Assembly: GCA_002424525.1 (NCBI GenBank)
Contig: DIKJ01000054.1
Location: 1 to 22,029 of the forward strand
Length of the DNA: 22,029 nucleotides
Source: Bacteroidales bacterium UBA5621
GTDB lineage: Bacteria > Bacteroidota > Bacteroidia > Bacteroidales > VadinHA17
Direction of reading: 5' to 3'
The notes beneath the pieces were generated by a model that was given only the letters and a program-made list of their open reading frames with translations, was not told where the DNA came from and made no database searches. Below are positions 1-8,129 of the stretch, one piece after another. Within the stretch, counting starts at the first letter, position 1. The number at the start of each line of letters is the position of its first letter. A program made the translations under genes and the position numbers.

Positions 1-23
1 AATCAAACAACCTTACGCTCCCC

Positions 24-37
24 GCCCCCTGCCCCCT
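24..37. repeat. Short C-rich tandem repeat upstream of valS
   Basis: Two exact head-to-tail copies of GCCCCCT (24-30 and 31-37) are followed by a decayed third copy, GCCCTT (38-43). The stretch lies directly upstream of the proposed valS promoter. It may be the edge of a longer intergenic repeat that starts outside the window. No function can be assigned. Confidence 0.55.
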
Positions 38-41
38 GCCC

Positions 42-72
42 TTAGCTCTTCAAATAATTTTTCCTATTTTTG
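42..72 (+). promoter_or_regulatory. Putative Bacteroidota-type promoter of valS
   Basis: TATTTTTG at 65-72 fits the Bacteroidota -7 consensus TAnnTTTG exactly. TTAG at 42-45 is one base from the -33 element TTTG, with a 19-bp spacer. Transcription would start near 78-80, about 26 bases before the ATG at 106. The upstream in-frame TTG at 70 lies inside the -7 box and so would not be in the transcript. Confidence 0.55.
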
Positions 73-105
73 CAAATCTTATACCTCAAACACTCTCACA
101 TTACA

Positions 106-2748
106 ATGGAACTTCCTTCGAAATATGAACCCGGCAGGACTGAAGACAAATGGTACGCCTACTGGATGAAGCATGGATTCTTCAAGAGCACACCCGACGA
201 AAGAGAACCATATACTATCGTTATTCCTCCTCCCAACGTCACAGGTGTCCTCCACATGGGCCACATGCTCAACAACACCATCCAGGATGTACTTATACGC
301 CGGGCCAGGATGCAGGGGAAAAATGCCTGCTGGGTCCCCGGCACAGATCATGCTTCCATTGCCACCGAAGCCAGGGTAGTGGCAAAACTTAAGGCGGAAG
401 GGATAGAAAAACACAGCATTACAAGGGAGGAGTTCCTCCGCCATACCTGGGAGTGGACAGAGAAACATGGCGGAATTATCCTCGAACAGCTTAAAAAGCT
501 GGGTGCTTCATGCGACTGGAGTCGCACCCTCTTCACGATGGATGAGAAGCGATATGACTCTGTGATTAAAGTATTTGTCGACCTGCATAATAAAGGTCTT
601 ATTTACAGGGGAGTGCGGATGGTCAACTGGGACCCTGAGGCCAGGACCGCCGTTTCGGACGAGGAGGTAAACCATACTGAGGAGAAGTCGAAGCTCTATT
701 ACGTAAAATACTGGATCGAGGGCGAAGATGACTATATTACAGTTGCCACAACGCGCCCTGAGACTATTCTCGGCGACACGGCCGTTTGTGCCAACCCGGC
801 AGACAAGAGATATGCCGGACTGAGAGGTAAAAAGGTCATCGTTCCAATGACCGGCAGGCCAGTGCCTTTCATTTTTGACGATTATGTCGATATGGAGTTC
901 GGCACCGGGTGTCTGAAGATAACACCTGCTCACGACATAAATGATTATGAAATAGGGATAAGACATAATCTGCCTTCGATAGATATTTTCAATGACGACG
1001 GTACAATAAGTGAACGGGCCGGCCTTTTTACGGGTGCCGACAGATTCGCTGCAAGGGAGATGGCAGAAAATGAACTGCGTAACGGCGGGAACCTGCTGAA
1101 AGTTGTTCCATACAACAACAAGATTGGTCGTTCCGAACGCACCAACGCAATAATTGAGCCCAAGCTCTCCATGCAGTGGTTTCTGAAAATGAAGGAGATA
1201 TCACGTCCTGCGCTCGATGCCGTAATGAACGGGGAGATACAACTGCACCCTTCCAAGTTCAAAAACCTTTACCGCCACTGGATGGAGAATGTCCGCGACT
1301 GGTGCATAAGCAGGCAATTGTGGTGGGGCCACCAGATACCTGCATGGTATTATAACAATAATGAGTATGTTGTCGCCGGCAGCCTGACCGGGGCCCTTAA
1401 GCTCGCAAGGGAAAAGAGCGGCAACACCAGCCTGAAGGAGTCCGACCTGAGGCAGGATGAAGATGTGCTCGATACCTGGTTCTCTTCGTGGCTCTGGCCG
1501 ATAACCTCCTTTGACGGGATAAATAATCCCGGCAATGAGGAACTGAAATATTATTATCCTACCAACGACCTGATCACTGCTCCCGAGATACTCTTTTTCT
1601 GGGTTGCAAGGATGATCATTGCAGGGTATGAGTATGCCGGTGGAAAACCTTTCCGCAATGTCTATCTGACCGGCCTTGTACGCGATCAGCAGAGGCGTAA
1701 GATGTCGAAATCGCTCGGCAACTCGCCGGAGCCCCTTGACCTGATAGAAAAATACGGTGCTGACGGAGTAAGGGTCGGCATGATGCTCTGCTCCCCCGCA
1801 GGCAACGACCTCCTGTATGAGGACTCTCTGCCGGAGCAGGGCCGCAATTTCGCAAACAAGATATGGAACGCTTTCAGGCTCGTGAAGAGCTGGCAATGTG
1901 ATGAAACGATTACCCGGCCGGAATCTGCAAAAGCCGCCGGAGAATGGATGAACAATATCCTGAACAGATCGCTGTCCGAAATTGAATCAGATTTCAGGAA
2001 ATACAGGATATCGGAAGCTCTGATGAGCACTTATAAGCTTTTCTGGGATGAGTTCTCGGGATGGTACCTCGAGATAATAAAACCACCCTACGGGAAACCG
2101 GTCGACAACACTAGTTACAACGAAGCCATTGCACTGTTCGACAAGCTGATGAGAATAATCCATCCTTTCATGCCCTTCATAACGGAAGAGATATGGCAGT
2201 TGCTGGCTGAACGCAGGGATGGTGAGAGCATTACAACAAGCCGGCAACCTGAAGCCAGGAAACCTGATAAAGATCTTATAGCCAGGTTCGATGTGGCCAG
2301 AGAGATCATAAGCTCGATCCGGACGATCAGGAAAGAGAAGGAGATTACGAACCAGGAGAAGCTGGAACTCGCAATCAGACCGGCCGAAGAAGATTTCGAT
2401 ACCGGATTCTTCCCGGTTATCATTAAGATGTGCAATCTGACAGAAATAAGGTTTGTCGGCACAAAACAGGAGAATACAGCTTCGTTCAGGGTCGGGACAA
2501 CAGAATTTTACGTGCCTCTCGGTGAAAAAGCCGATACCTTGAAGGAGCTGGACAGAATAAATACGGAGCTTGAATATTACAGGGGATTTCTTGCGGCAGT
2601 CACCAGGAAGCTTGATAATGAGAGCTTTGTGAACAACGCCCCTGCCGCTATCCTGGAGCATGAAAGGAAAAAGAAAAGTGATGCTGAATTGAAAATACGG
2701 AACCTGGAGGAAGCGCTAAGGTTCATTTCGAAAGAAGGCGGGCAATAA
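106..2748 (+). CDS. valS: Valine--tRNA ligase
   Basis: Class I aminoacyl-tRNA synthetase that charges tRNA-Val with valine in the cytoplasm; 880 residues, close to the usual bacterial length. The HIGH-like motif is HMGHM (about 50-54) after PPPNVTGVL, followed by [10 protein letters not shown] (79-88). The CP1 editing domain carries [13 protein letters not shown] (from about 215) and [12 protein letters not shown] (about 271-282), which clears threonyl-tRNA. KMSKS is at 532-536 (codons from 1699). The end is a charged, helical tRNA-binding coiled-coil arm rich in Glu, Arg and Lys. The start is placed at the ATG at 106. An in-frame TTG at 70 would add 12 residues but overlaps the probable -7 promoter box. 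The gene is convergent with the lipoprotein downstream (43-bp gap). No disruption is seen. Confidence 0.97.
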   Translation: MELPSKYEPGRTEDKWYAYWMKHGFFKSTPDEREPYTIVIPPPNVTGVLHMGHMLNNTIQDVLIRRARMQGKNACWVPGTDHASIATEARVVAKLKAEGIEKHSITREEFLRHTWEWTEKHGGIILEQLKKLGASCDWSRTLFTMDEKRYDSVIKVFVDLHNKGLIYRGVRMVNWDPEARTAVSDEEVNHTEEKSKLYYVKYWIEGEDDYITVATTRPETILGDTAVCANPADKRYAGLRGKKVIVPMTGRPVPFIFDDYVDMEFGTGCLKITPAHDINDYEIGIRHNLPSIDIFNDDGTISERAGLFTGADRFAAREMAENELRNGGNLLKVVPYNNKIGRSERTNAIIEPKLSMQWFLKMKEISRPALDAVMNGEIQLHPSKFKNLYRHWMENVRDWCISRQLWWGHQIPAWYYNNNEYVVAGSLTGALKLAREKSGNTSLKESDLRQDEDVLDTWFSSWLWPITSFDGINNPGNEELKYYYPTNDLITAPEILFFWVARMIIAGYEYAGGKPFRNVYLTGLVRDQQRRKMSKSLGNSPEPLDLIEKYGADGVRVGMMLCSPAGNDLLYEDSLPEQGRNFANKIWNAFRLVKSWQCDETITRPESAKAAGEWMNNILNRSLSEIESDFRKYRISEALMSTYKLFWDEFSGWYLEIIKPPYGKPVDNTSYNEAIALFDKLMRIIHPFMPFITEEIWQLLAERRDGESITTSRQPEARKPDKDLIARFDVAREIISSIRTIRKEKEITNQEKLELAIRPAEEDFDTGFFPVIIKMCNLTEIRFVGTKQENTASFRVGTTEFYVPLGEKADTLKELDRINTELEYYRGFLAAVTRKLDNESFVNNAPAAILEHERKKKSDAELKIRNLEEALRFISKEGGQ

Positions 2749-2791
2749 ACCGGATGTGGTCCGGCATGGAAGGATCAACGAGGTAAAAGAT

Positions 2792-4096
2792 CTAAGGCAT
2801 CACTCTCCTGACGGTGTAGTTGTCATTCATTTCAACGAGGTCCCATCCGCTGTTGAGAATCAGGTGCCACCCATCCCCGTAATAATGTGTCTTTCTTTCT
2901 TTAAGTCCCCTGGCAGTTATCCTTATATTCCTGAGATTGTTTGAGACCAGGCACCCCCCCTTGTCGACAGAAAGCTTTCCCCAGTTGTCTGACACACGAA
3001 TGGAGTTGTAAATGGTACCTAGTGTATCGAGGAAATGAATATCCTCGGGTTCAAAATCAAAATAGGGGCTCTCGAGCTCAAGGAAGACCACTGGTTTTTC
3101 AGTAAAAACGCTCACCTGACTATGAATTCTTTCCCTGATGTCGGCCACCCTTTTTTCTTCCTCCCTGTAAATAAGGTCGATTTCATAATTCAGAGCCAGG
3201 CTTCCCGCCACATCCCTGCAGATTTCGGGCAAATTTATCTCGTAGAGTTCCCTGACAAGGGAGCCCAGATTGCTGGTATCGGTACGGATGCTTTTCATGT
3301 CGAACCCTCCCTGATGGAGGAGATTGGCATAAAGCGCCCCAAGAACAAACCCGTAAGATCTTGAATAGGACTGGAACGAATAGATCCTGTCGAGATACTC
3401 AATGAGCCTGGTGCGGTTCTCTTCAGGAGAACCTGTTGAAAGCAGGGTATAGGTAAAGGTGGCAAGGCCCTCGTATGACTCAAATTTGTTTTCCTCCCCG
3501 ACAAATTTCCGGTAGAGTTCCCTCCTTGCACCCCTGAATATCAGAGCATCTCTTACAGCCTGCTGTTGCTCCGGGCCTTCAGTGAAAAGCGCCTTCCTCA
3601 GAGCCTTCAATTCAAGCTTAACCCATATTCTTGCATCTTTCTCATCCAGATGGTTTGTATTGTAGGTTACGGGATAAACACCGCCTGCCTGCTGAAACCG
3701 GTGAAAGAGACTGTGGATCGCACGTGTTTTAATGCGGTATTCATCTTCTGTGCCAGGCAAAGGCGAAAGTGCAAACAGCTTGCCTCCGAAGTCGACGGCA
3801 ATATTATTGATTATTAATTCCCTGGGGTATGACCCCGTGTATATTCCTTCTTTTTCGCGGAGAAGTCCGTTTTTATCGGGTTCGTTGGCTACGATCCTGC
3901 GGGTGGAACGATCAACAAACATAAGAGGTCCGTACAGATTCTCTCCCCAGAGTTCCCCGTCGTCCCTGTTGCAGATCTCCTCTATCATTTTGAAATAGCG
4001 GATAGCTTTTTCAGGTGTGAAATATGTGTCGTTTTTCTCCCCTCCGCAGCTTACAAGGAAAATAACCACCGCAGATATGATCGCTTTCTTCATCAT
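2792..4096 (-). CDS. Lipoprotein resembling a metallopeptidase-like family, HExxH degenerate
   Basis: 434 residues. The first 17 residues form a lipoprotein signal: two lysines, a hydrophobic stretch and the lipobox LVSC with Cys17, then GG. The body resembles, from memory, an unnamed family in Acidobacteria and Bacteroidota with the order ELWG-xx-LYGPLMFVD-xxTR-xxVANEPD (about 48-74), an HExxH-type helix ending FHRxQ, LDxxDAR-xW (150-158), a RxALIFR-xxRRELY stretch (182-195), and ExxYEGLA (206-212). In relatives I recall HELFHRIQ; here it reads HSLFHRFQ (128-135), so the catalytic glutamate is serine while both histidines and the later Glu remain. It may be a pseudo-enzyme or binding protein; active peptidase function is doubtful. 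It is divergent from glnA and convergent with valS. A 16-bp palindrome sits just before its start. Confidence 0.85.
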   Translation of the reverse strand: MMKKAIISAVVIFLVSCGGEKNDTYFTPEKAIRYFKMIEEICNRDDGELWGENLYGPLMFVDRSTRRIVANEPDKNGLLREKEGIYTGSYPRELIINNIAVDFGGKLFALSPLPGTEDEYRIKTRAIHSLFHRFQQAGGVYPVTYNTNHLDEKDARIWVKLELKALRKALFTEGPEQQQAVRDALIFRGARRELYRKFVGEENKFESYEGLATFTYTLLSTGSPEENRTRLIEYLDRIYSFQSYSRSYGFVLGALYANLLHQGGFDMKSIRTDTSNLGSLVRELYEINLPEICRDVAGSLALNYEIDLIYREEEKRVADIRERIHSQVSVFTEKPVVFLELESPYFDFEPEDIHFLDTLGTIYNSIRVSDNWGKLSVDKGGCLVSNNLRNIRITARGLKERKTHYYGDGWHLILNSGWDLVEMNDNYTVRRVMP

Positions 4097-4101
4097 GGCT
4101 G

Positions 4102-4117
4102 TTTTGTGGCCACAAAA
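4102..4117. promoter_or_regulatory. 16-bp perfect palindrome before the lipoprotein gene (possible operator)
   Basis: TTTTGTGGCCACAAAA is a perfect, uninterrupted palindrome. It ends 5 bp before the lipoprotein start codon and overlaps the candidate -7 box at 4113-4120. The position and symmetry suit a dimeric regulator's operator. As RNA it has no loop, so it is unlikely to be a terminator. No regulator can be named. Confidence 0.45.
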
Positions 4118-4120
4118 ATA
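4113..4120 (-). promoter_or_regulatory. Candidate -7 promoter element of the lipoprotein gene
   Basis: On the minus strand this reads TATTTTTG, an exact match to TAnnTTTG. No TTTG or TTG is found at the right distance for a -33 box, and the leader would be only about 10 bases. This is one half of a promoter at best. Confidence 0.3.
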
Positions 4121-4191
4121 ATGAAAATATGTAATAATCCTTTCATGCCTGCTGAATTGCGGGTAAGCTCAGCCTGTTTCCGGCAAAGTCA

Positions 4192-4222
4192 TTTGAGTTG
4201 ACGGGTTAATTATATACTTTTG
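4192..4222 (+). promoter_or_regulatory. Bacteroidota-type promoter of the glutamine synthetase gene
   Basis: TTTG at 4192-4195, a 19-bp spacer, then TACTTTTG at 4215-4222. Both boxes match the Bacteroidota housekeeping consensus TTTG-N19-TAnnTTTG exactly. Transcription would start near 4228, about 16 bases before the ATG at 4244. The TTG at 4220 lies inside the -7 box and so cannot be the start codon of this transcript. Confidence 0.75.
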
Positions 4223-4243
4223 CCCTGTACAAACAGGTGGATT

Positions 4244-5749
4244 ATGAAGAACATCGACATTGCAATGAATCCAAACGAACTGGTTCAGTTCCTGAAGAAA
4301 CCCTCGAAGGAATTTACCCGCGACGACATAGTGAGGTTTGTTGAAGCGAAGGGGATAGGAATGATTAATTTCAGGTACGTAGCTGATGACGGGAAGCTGA
4401 AGACTCTCAATTTCGTTCCTTCGGGAAAGGATCATCTTGAGTCGATCCTCACTGCCGGTGAGCGTGTTGACGGGTCAAGCCTGTTTTCCTTTATTGAATC
4501 AGGCTCTTCGGATCTCTATGTTGTCCCGCGGTACCGGACCGCTTTTGTAAATCCATTTGAGAAGAGGCCGACTCTCGATATTCTGTGTTCCTTTTATAAC
4601 AGTGAAGGGAAACCCCTGGAGAGTTCACCGGAATATATCCTCAGGAAGGCAACCACCAGGTTCAGGAGAAAGACCGGAATGATCATGAAAGCTTTCGGAG
4701 AACTCGAGTATTACATAAAATCGAATACAAAATGCCTCTATCCCGTTCCTGACCAGAAGGGGTATCATCAGTCAAAACCGTTCGCCAGGTTTGAGGATCT
4801 GAGGATCAGGGCTCTTGAACTCTGTGCCAGGGCCGGCTGCAGGATCAAGTATGGTCACTCTGAAGTCGGGAACTTCTCCAAGGATGGGGAGGATTTTGAA
4901 CAGCACGAGATAGAATTCATGACTGTCGAGATCGATGAGGCAGTGGACCAGCTTCTTATAGCCAAGTGGATATTGAGAATGCTCGGAGATGAGTATGGTG
5001 TTGAGGTAAGTTTTGCTCCGAAGATAACTGTAGGGAAGGCAGGCTCAGGGATGCATGTTCACATGATGCTCGAGAAGGATGGTGTGAATATGATGGTCGA
5101 AAATGGCACCCTAAGCGATACTGCGAAGCGAATGATGGCAGGTATTCTCGATCTCTCAGCTTCACTGACTGCATTCGGCAATACGATCCCCACCTCATAC
5201 CTGAGGCTGGTCCCTCACCAGGAGGCCCCGACAAGCATTTGCTGGGGAGACAGGAACCGGTCTGTCCTGATCAGGGTACCTCTGGGATGGAACGGCGCCA
5301 TGAATATGATAAGGGATGCCAATCCGTCCGATACAACTGATTTTCAGGATATGCCGACAAAGCAGACTGTGGAACTGAGATCTCCCGACGGATCGGCAGA
5401 TATTTACCTGCTCTTTGCCGGACTGGTAGTGGCCGTGGAACATGGACTGGAGATGAAGAATGCCCTCGGGATGGCAGATAAACTTTATGTTGATTACAAT
5501 ATTTTTAAGGATGAGGGGGGACCGGGAAAGGCCAGACTCGAACTACTGCCGGCCTCGTGCCACGACTCGGCTGAATGCCTGCTGGAACGACGCTCCTGCT
5601 TTGAAAAGGACCATATTTTCCCCGCAGGAGTGATCGACAACGTGGTAAAACAGCTGAAAGCCTTTAACGACAAGGATCTGAGCGAAAAGCTTTATAATAA
5701 ACCGGATGAGATAAGCAGGCTGGTCAGTCAGTTTCTTCATTGCAGTTGA
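4244..5749 (+). CDS. glnA: Glutamine synthetase, type I-like
   Basis: Makes glutamine from glutamate, ammonia and ATP in the cytoplasm; 501 residues. Active-site motifs are in order: DGSSL (76-80) at the end of the N-terminal domain; GELEYY with Glu153/Glu155; HSEVG with Glu207; FEQHEIEF with Glu222; GSGMHVH (267-273); RLVPHQEAP with Arg321 and Glu327; RNRSVLIR with Arg339 and Arg344; and ELRSPDGSADIYL with Glu377/Arg379. A Tyr lies near the GSI adenylylation position (KLYVD, about 413-417), but the NLYDLP context is missing, so classical adenylylation control is doubtful. The ATG at 4244 is preferred because the promoter covers the upstream TTG at 4220. The last 26 bp overlap the 3' end of the opposite-strand YihY gene. 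It is a GSI-like paralogue rather than the roughly 730-residue GSIII. Confidence 0.9.
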   Translation: MKNIDIAMNPNELVQFLKKPSKEFTRDDIVRFVEAKGIGMINFRYVADDGKLKTLNFVPSGKDHLESILTAGERVDGSSLFSFIESGSSDLYVVPRYRTAFVNPFEKRPTLDILCSFYNSEGKPLESSPEYILRKATTRFRRKTGMIMKAFGELEYYIKSNTKCLYPVPDQKGYHQSKPFARFEDLRIRALELCARAGCRIKYGHSEVGNFSKDGEDFEQHEIEFMTVEIDEAVDQLLIAKWILRMLGDEYGVEVSFAPKITVGKAGSGMHVHMMLEKDGVNMMVENGTLSDTAKRMMAGILDLSASLTAFGNTIPTSYLRLVPHQEAPTSICWGDRNRSVLIRVPLGWNGAMNMIRDANPSDTTDFQDMPTKQTVELRSPDGSADIYLLFAGLVVAVEHGLEMKNALGMADKLYVDYNIFKDEGGPGKARLELLPASCHDSAECLLERRSCFEKDHIFPAGVIDNVVKQLKAFNDKDLSEKLYNKPDEISRLVSQFLHCS

Positions 5750-6671
5750 AATCCGACTCCGCGCTCAGGTTATGAGCCTTTGCATCCTTTATGCTGACAT
5801 TCAGCTCAAATCCTATCAGAAGAGCTATGGAATTAAGGTATAGCCATATCAGAATGATCATAAGCGTCCCGATCCAGCCGTACAGCTTATTGTACTGTCC
5901 GTAGTGATTGACATAAGCTGAAAATCCCAGAGACGTAAGAATAAAGAGCGTTGTTGCAAGGAGCGAACCCGGGGAGATGAAGCGGAAGCCTCTTCTGATG
6001 GCGGGGGCAAACCAGTAAAGGAAAGAGATGGCAAGCAGCAGCAGCAGTATAACGATAACCCATTTCAGGCCAAGGATCATATAAATCACCAGATCCCTTT
6101 CGATGATCTCCATTTCAGCAAGCTTGTTCATTCCGGTTTTCCCCGAGATGATAAGGAAACCTGCAACCGAGATCATAAATACGACGATCAGAAGAAGCAC
6201 CACCGAGATCTTGCGCTGATGTATCCATGAACGTGATTTGAAAGTATGGGTTGTGACTACAAAAGCATGGATGACGGCATGGATGCCATTGGTTGAGAAG
6301 ATTATGGTTGCCAGGAACATAATGATGAGCCATCCTCCGCTTTTATTGGTCACGATATCCCTGAAAGTTGTTTCAAGGAAATCAGAGGCATTAAGAGGCA
6401 GGATGCTTTCGAAAAGTTTTATCAGCTCCTCCTGAAAGTTGGGAATCGGAATGAAGGGGATCAGGGTGAAAAGGAAGATTGAAGCAGGCAGAAGGGCCAT
6501 CAGCAGGTTGAAGGCGATAGAAGAGGCCCTGGTCACAAGCACACCCCTGCGGAACCCTCTTACAACAAATCTGAAGACGTCGCTGATCGGCATCCCGTCG
6601 AATCCCGGCAGGACAAGTCTTTTAATTCTCTCCCTGCCATTGAATTCCCTGACGCCATCAACAATACGCAT
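5724..6671 (-). CDS. YihY/virulence factor BrkB family membrane protein
   Basis: 315 residues, integral inner-membrane protein. About six hydrophobic helices are visible near residues 50-75, 113-133, 155-177, 196-220, 233-255 and 264-288. The family signature is the late YGWIGTLMIILIWLYL segment followed by ALLIGFELN (about 264-291), and an early RASSIAFNLLMALLP (48-62). Family members have been linked loosely to transport and once to RNase BN, the latter mistakenly, so the biochemical role is unknown. It starts 3 bp after nadC and is most likely the last gene of the DUF4783-nadC-yihY operon. Its tail is convergent with glnA and overlaps it by 26 bp. Confidence 0.9.
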   Translation of the reverse strand: MRIVDGVREFNGRERIKRLVLPGFDGMPISDVFRFVVRGFRRGVLVTRASSIAFNLLMALLPASIFLFTLIPFIPIPNFQEELIKLFESILPLNASDFLETTFRDIVTNKSGGWLIIMFLATIIFSTNGIHAVIHAFVVTTHTFKSRSWIHQRKISVVLLLIVVFMISVAGFLIISGKTGMNKLAEMEIIERDLVIYMILGLKWVIVILLLLLAISFLYWFAPAIRRGFRFISPGSLLATTLFILTSLGFSAYVNHYGQYNKLYGWIGTLMIILIWLYLNSIALLIGFELNVSIKDAKAHNLSAESDFNCNEETD

Positions 6672-6674
6672 ATC

Positions 6675-7517
6675 CTAAACAGATTTCAAACTCATATCGA
6701 GGCTTCTGATATGATGAGTGAGAGCGCCGACTGAAACAAAATCAACGCCGCACTCAGCATAAGCCCTTATGTTTGACAGGTTAATGCCACCTGACGATTC
6801 AGTCTCAAGCCCGCCGGATATCATCTCAACAGCTCTCCGGGTGTCGTCAATGCTGAAATTATCAAGCATAACACGATCGACGCCGCCTGTCGACAGAATT
6901 GTACTCACATCCGATAAAGAGCGCGCCTCAATCTCGACTTTGAGGTTCAAATTATTCCTCAGGAGGTAATCCCGGGTTTTTCTGACAGCATTTTCAATGC
7001 CCCCGGAATAATCAATATGATTATCCTTTATCATAATCATATCATGCAGTCCCATCCTGTGATTGAACCCTCCGCCGATCCTCACAGCCTCTTTTTCGAG
7101 AAACCTCATTCCCGGCGTGGTTTTGCGTGTATCAAGTATTTCTGTCCGTAAACCTTTCAGCTTCTCCGCATATTCCCGGGTGCTTGAGGCAATACCGCTC
7201 ATTCTTTGCAATATATTGAGAATGAGGCGTTCCGATTTAAGTATTGATTGCTGTGAGCCTGAAATATAAAATACAATGTCTCCGGGACTGACACTGGTTC
7301 CGTCGCCGGTCATTATTTCAAGATGAAGACTCCTGTCTATTACCGGGTAAGCCTCCCTGATCACCCTGATGCCGGCAAGCACACCCTTTTCCTTTATTAT
7401 CAGTCTGGCTTTTCCCGTTGCATCCGGCGAGATGCAGGCCAGGGAAGTGTGATCACCATCGCCAAGATCCTCTTCAAGACTTCTTAAAATGAATTCCTCA
7501 AGAATCCTATTTTCCAT
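6675..7517 (-). CDS. nadC: Nicotinate-nucleotide pyrophosphorylase (quinolinate phosphoribosyltransferase)
   Basis: Converts quinolinate and PRPP to nicotinate mononucleotide, CO2 and pyrophosphate in de novo NAD synthesis; 280 residues, typical length. Recognisable motifs are EEDLGDGDHT (15-24), SERLILNILQRMSGIA (95-110), DTRKTTPG (129-136), GGGFNHRMGLHDMIMIKDNH (148-167), EIEARS (195-200), DRVMLDN (214-220), ESSGGI (240-245) and SVGALTH (262-268). The basic and acidic residues that bind quinolinate and PRPP are all present. The start overlaps the end of the upstream DUF4783 gene by 11 bp, which suggests translational coupling. nadA and nadB are not in the window. Confidence 0.97.
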   Translation of the reverse strand: MENRILEEFILRSLEEDLGDGDHTSLACISPDATGKARLIIKEKGVLAGIRVIREAYPVIDRSLHLEIMTGDGTSVSPGDIVFYISGSQQSILKSERLILNILQRMSGIASSTREYAEKLKGLRTEILDTRKTTPGMRFLEKEAVRIGGGFNHRMGLHDMIMIKDNHIDYSGGIENAVRKTRDYLLRNNLNLKVEIEARSLSDVSTILSTGGVDRVMLDNFSIDDTRRAVEMISGGLETESSGGINLSNIRAYAECGVDFVSVGALTHHIRSLDMSLKSV

Positions 7518-7908
7518 TGTCGGGTTCGATTCGTATCTGATGTATCAGCAAATCCTTCCCAACCCTTTTCAGGAGGAAATAGACCCTGAAATCTCCTTTT
7601 TCGGTCTTTAAACTGCCGATAGCATAATGAGCTTCATTCTTGGCTCCCTGATGACGGACAACAAAATCTTTTGCAGGATAATTATTGAAAAAATCCCTTA
7701 GAATGGTTTCAGCAACATTCTTCTTGTAAAAATCCTCCTTGTCGAGAAGTACTATCGCCACAGTGGCATTCATGTACTTTGACAATTCGCTTGCATTGCC
7801 AGCTTTAAAGGCAATGGAAATTCCACCCGGAATTCTTGCAGGCTCCTGAGCCTGAGCAAGAAAAGTGCAAAGCAACAAAACTACCGGAATTATTCTTTTG
7901 AATTTCAT
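7507..7908 (-). CDS. DUF4783 domain-containing exported protein
   Basis: 133 residues. An N-terminal signal peptide (KFKR, hydrophobic core, cleavage likely after AQA near residue 20) precedes a small alpha+beta domain. Family features are IPGGISIAFKAGN (27-39), a central ILRDFF helix (69-74), HYAIGSLKTEKGDFRVYF (94-111) and a terminal HQIRIE (123-128). The fold resembles a small NTF2/cystatin-like sheet, which is inference only. No function is known. It is first in the operon with nadC and yihY. I recall the same neighbourhood with rlmH in other Bacteroidales genomes. The 221-bp divergent region to rlmH holds candidate -7 boxes for both directions. Confidence 0.88.
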   Translation of the reverse strand: MKFKRIIPVVLLLCTFLAQAQEPARIPGGISIAFKAGNASELSKYMNATVAIVLLDKEDFYKKNVAETILRDFFNNYPAKDFVVRHQGAKNEAHYAIGSLKTEKGDFRVYFLLKRVGKDLLIHQIRIEPDNGK

Positions 7909-7955
7909 CAGAATCTTTATTAATTCTTAAGCGACTTTCAAAACCATTACAGTCG

Positions 7956-7963
7956 CAAAGTTA
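7956..7963 (-). promoter_or_regulatory. Candidate -7 element of the DUF4783-nadC-yihY operon
   Basis: The minus strand reads TAACTTTG, an exact TAnnTTTG match 47 bp before the ATG at 7908. It would give a leader of about 40 bases. No good -33 box is seen at 17-23 bp spacing, so this is a partial call. Confidence 0.4.
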
Positions 7964-8073
7964 ACATTTTCGTCATTAAACGGCACACCGCCTGTCAATA
8001 TGAATCTAATTCTCCTTCAGACCCCGGATTAACCTTAGTTGCCGGTTACCGGCCGGAACCTTGAATAAATTAT

Positions 8074-8081
8074 TACATTTG
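8074..8081 (+). promoter_or_regulatory. Candidate -7 element of rlmH, inside a small palindrome
   Basis: TACATTTG matches TAnnTTTG and lies 48 bp before the rlmH ATG. It is embedded in the symmetric sequence TTACA-TT-TGTAA (8073-8084), which could also be a regulator site. No TTTG or TTG lies about 19 bp upstream. That position instead holds a GC-rich stretch with CCGGCCGG (8049-8056). Confidence 0.4.
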
Positions 8082-8129
8082 TAACAAGCAGTTAGCTGTT
8101 TTACTCTATACAAAAGTCGGGCCATACTT

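Noticed and set aside
1201..1896. Long minus-strand open frame inside valS
   Set aside because: valS is intact and fully conserved in motifs across this stretch, and the antisense frame has no recognisable domain or start signal.
2750..2764. Small hairpin CCGGA-TGTGG-TCCGG after valS as a terminator
   Set aside because: The stem has only 5 bp and no T-tract follows on either strand, so it is too weak to call.
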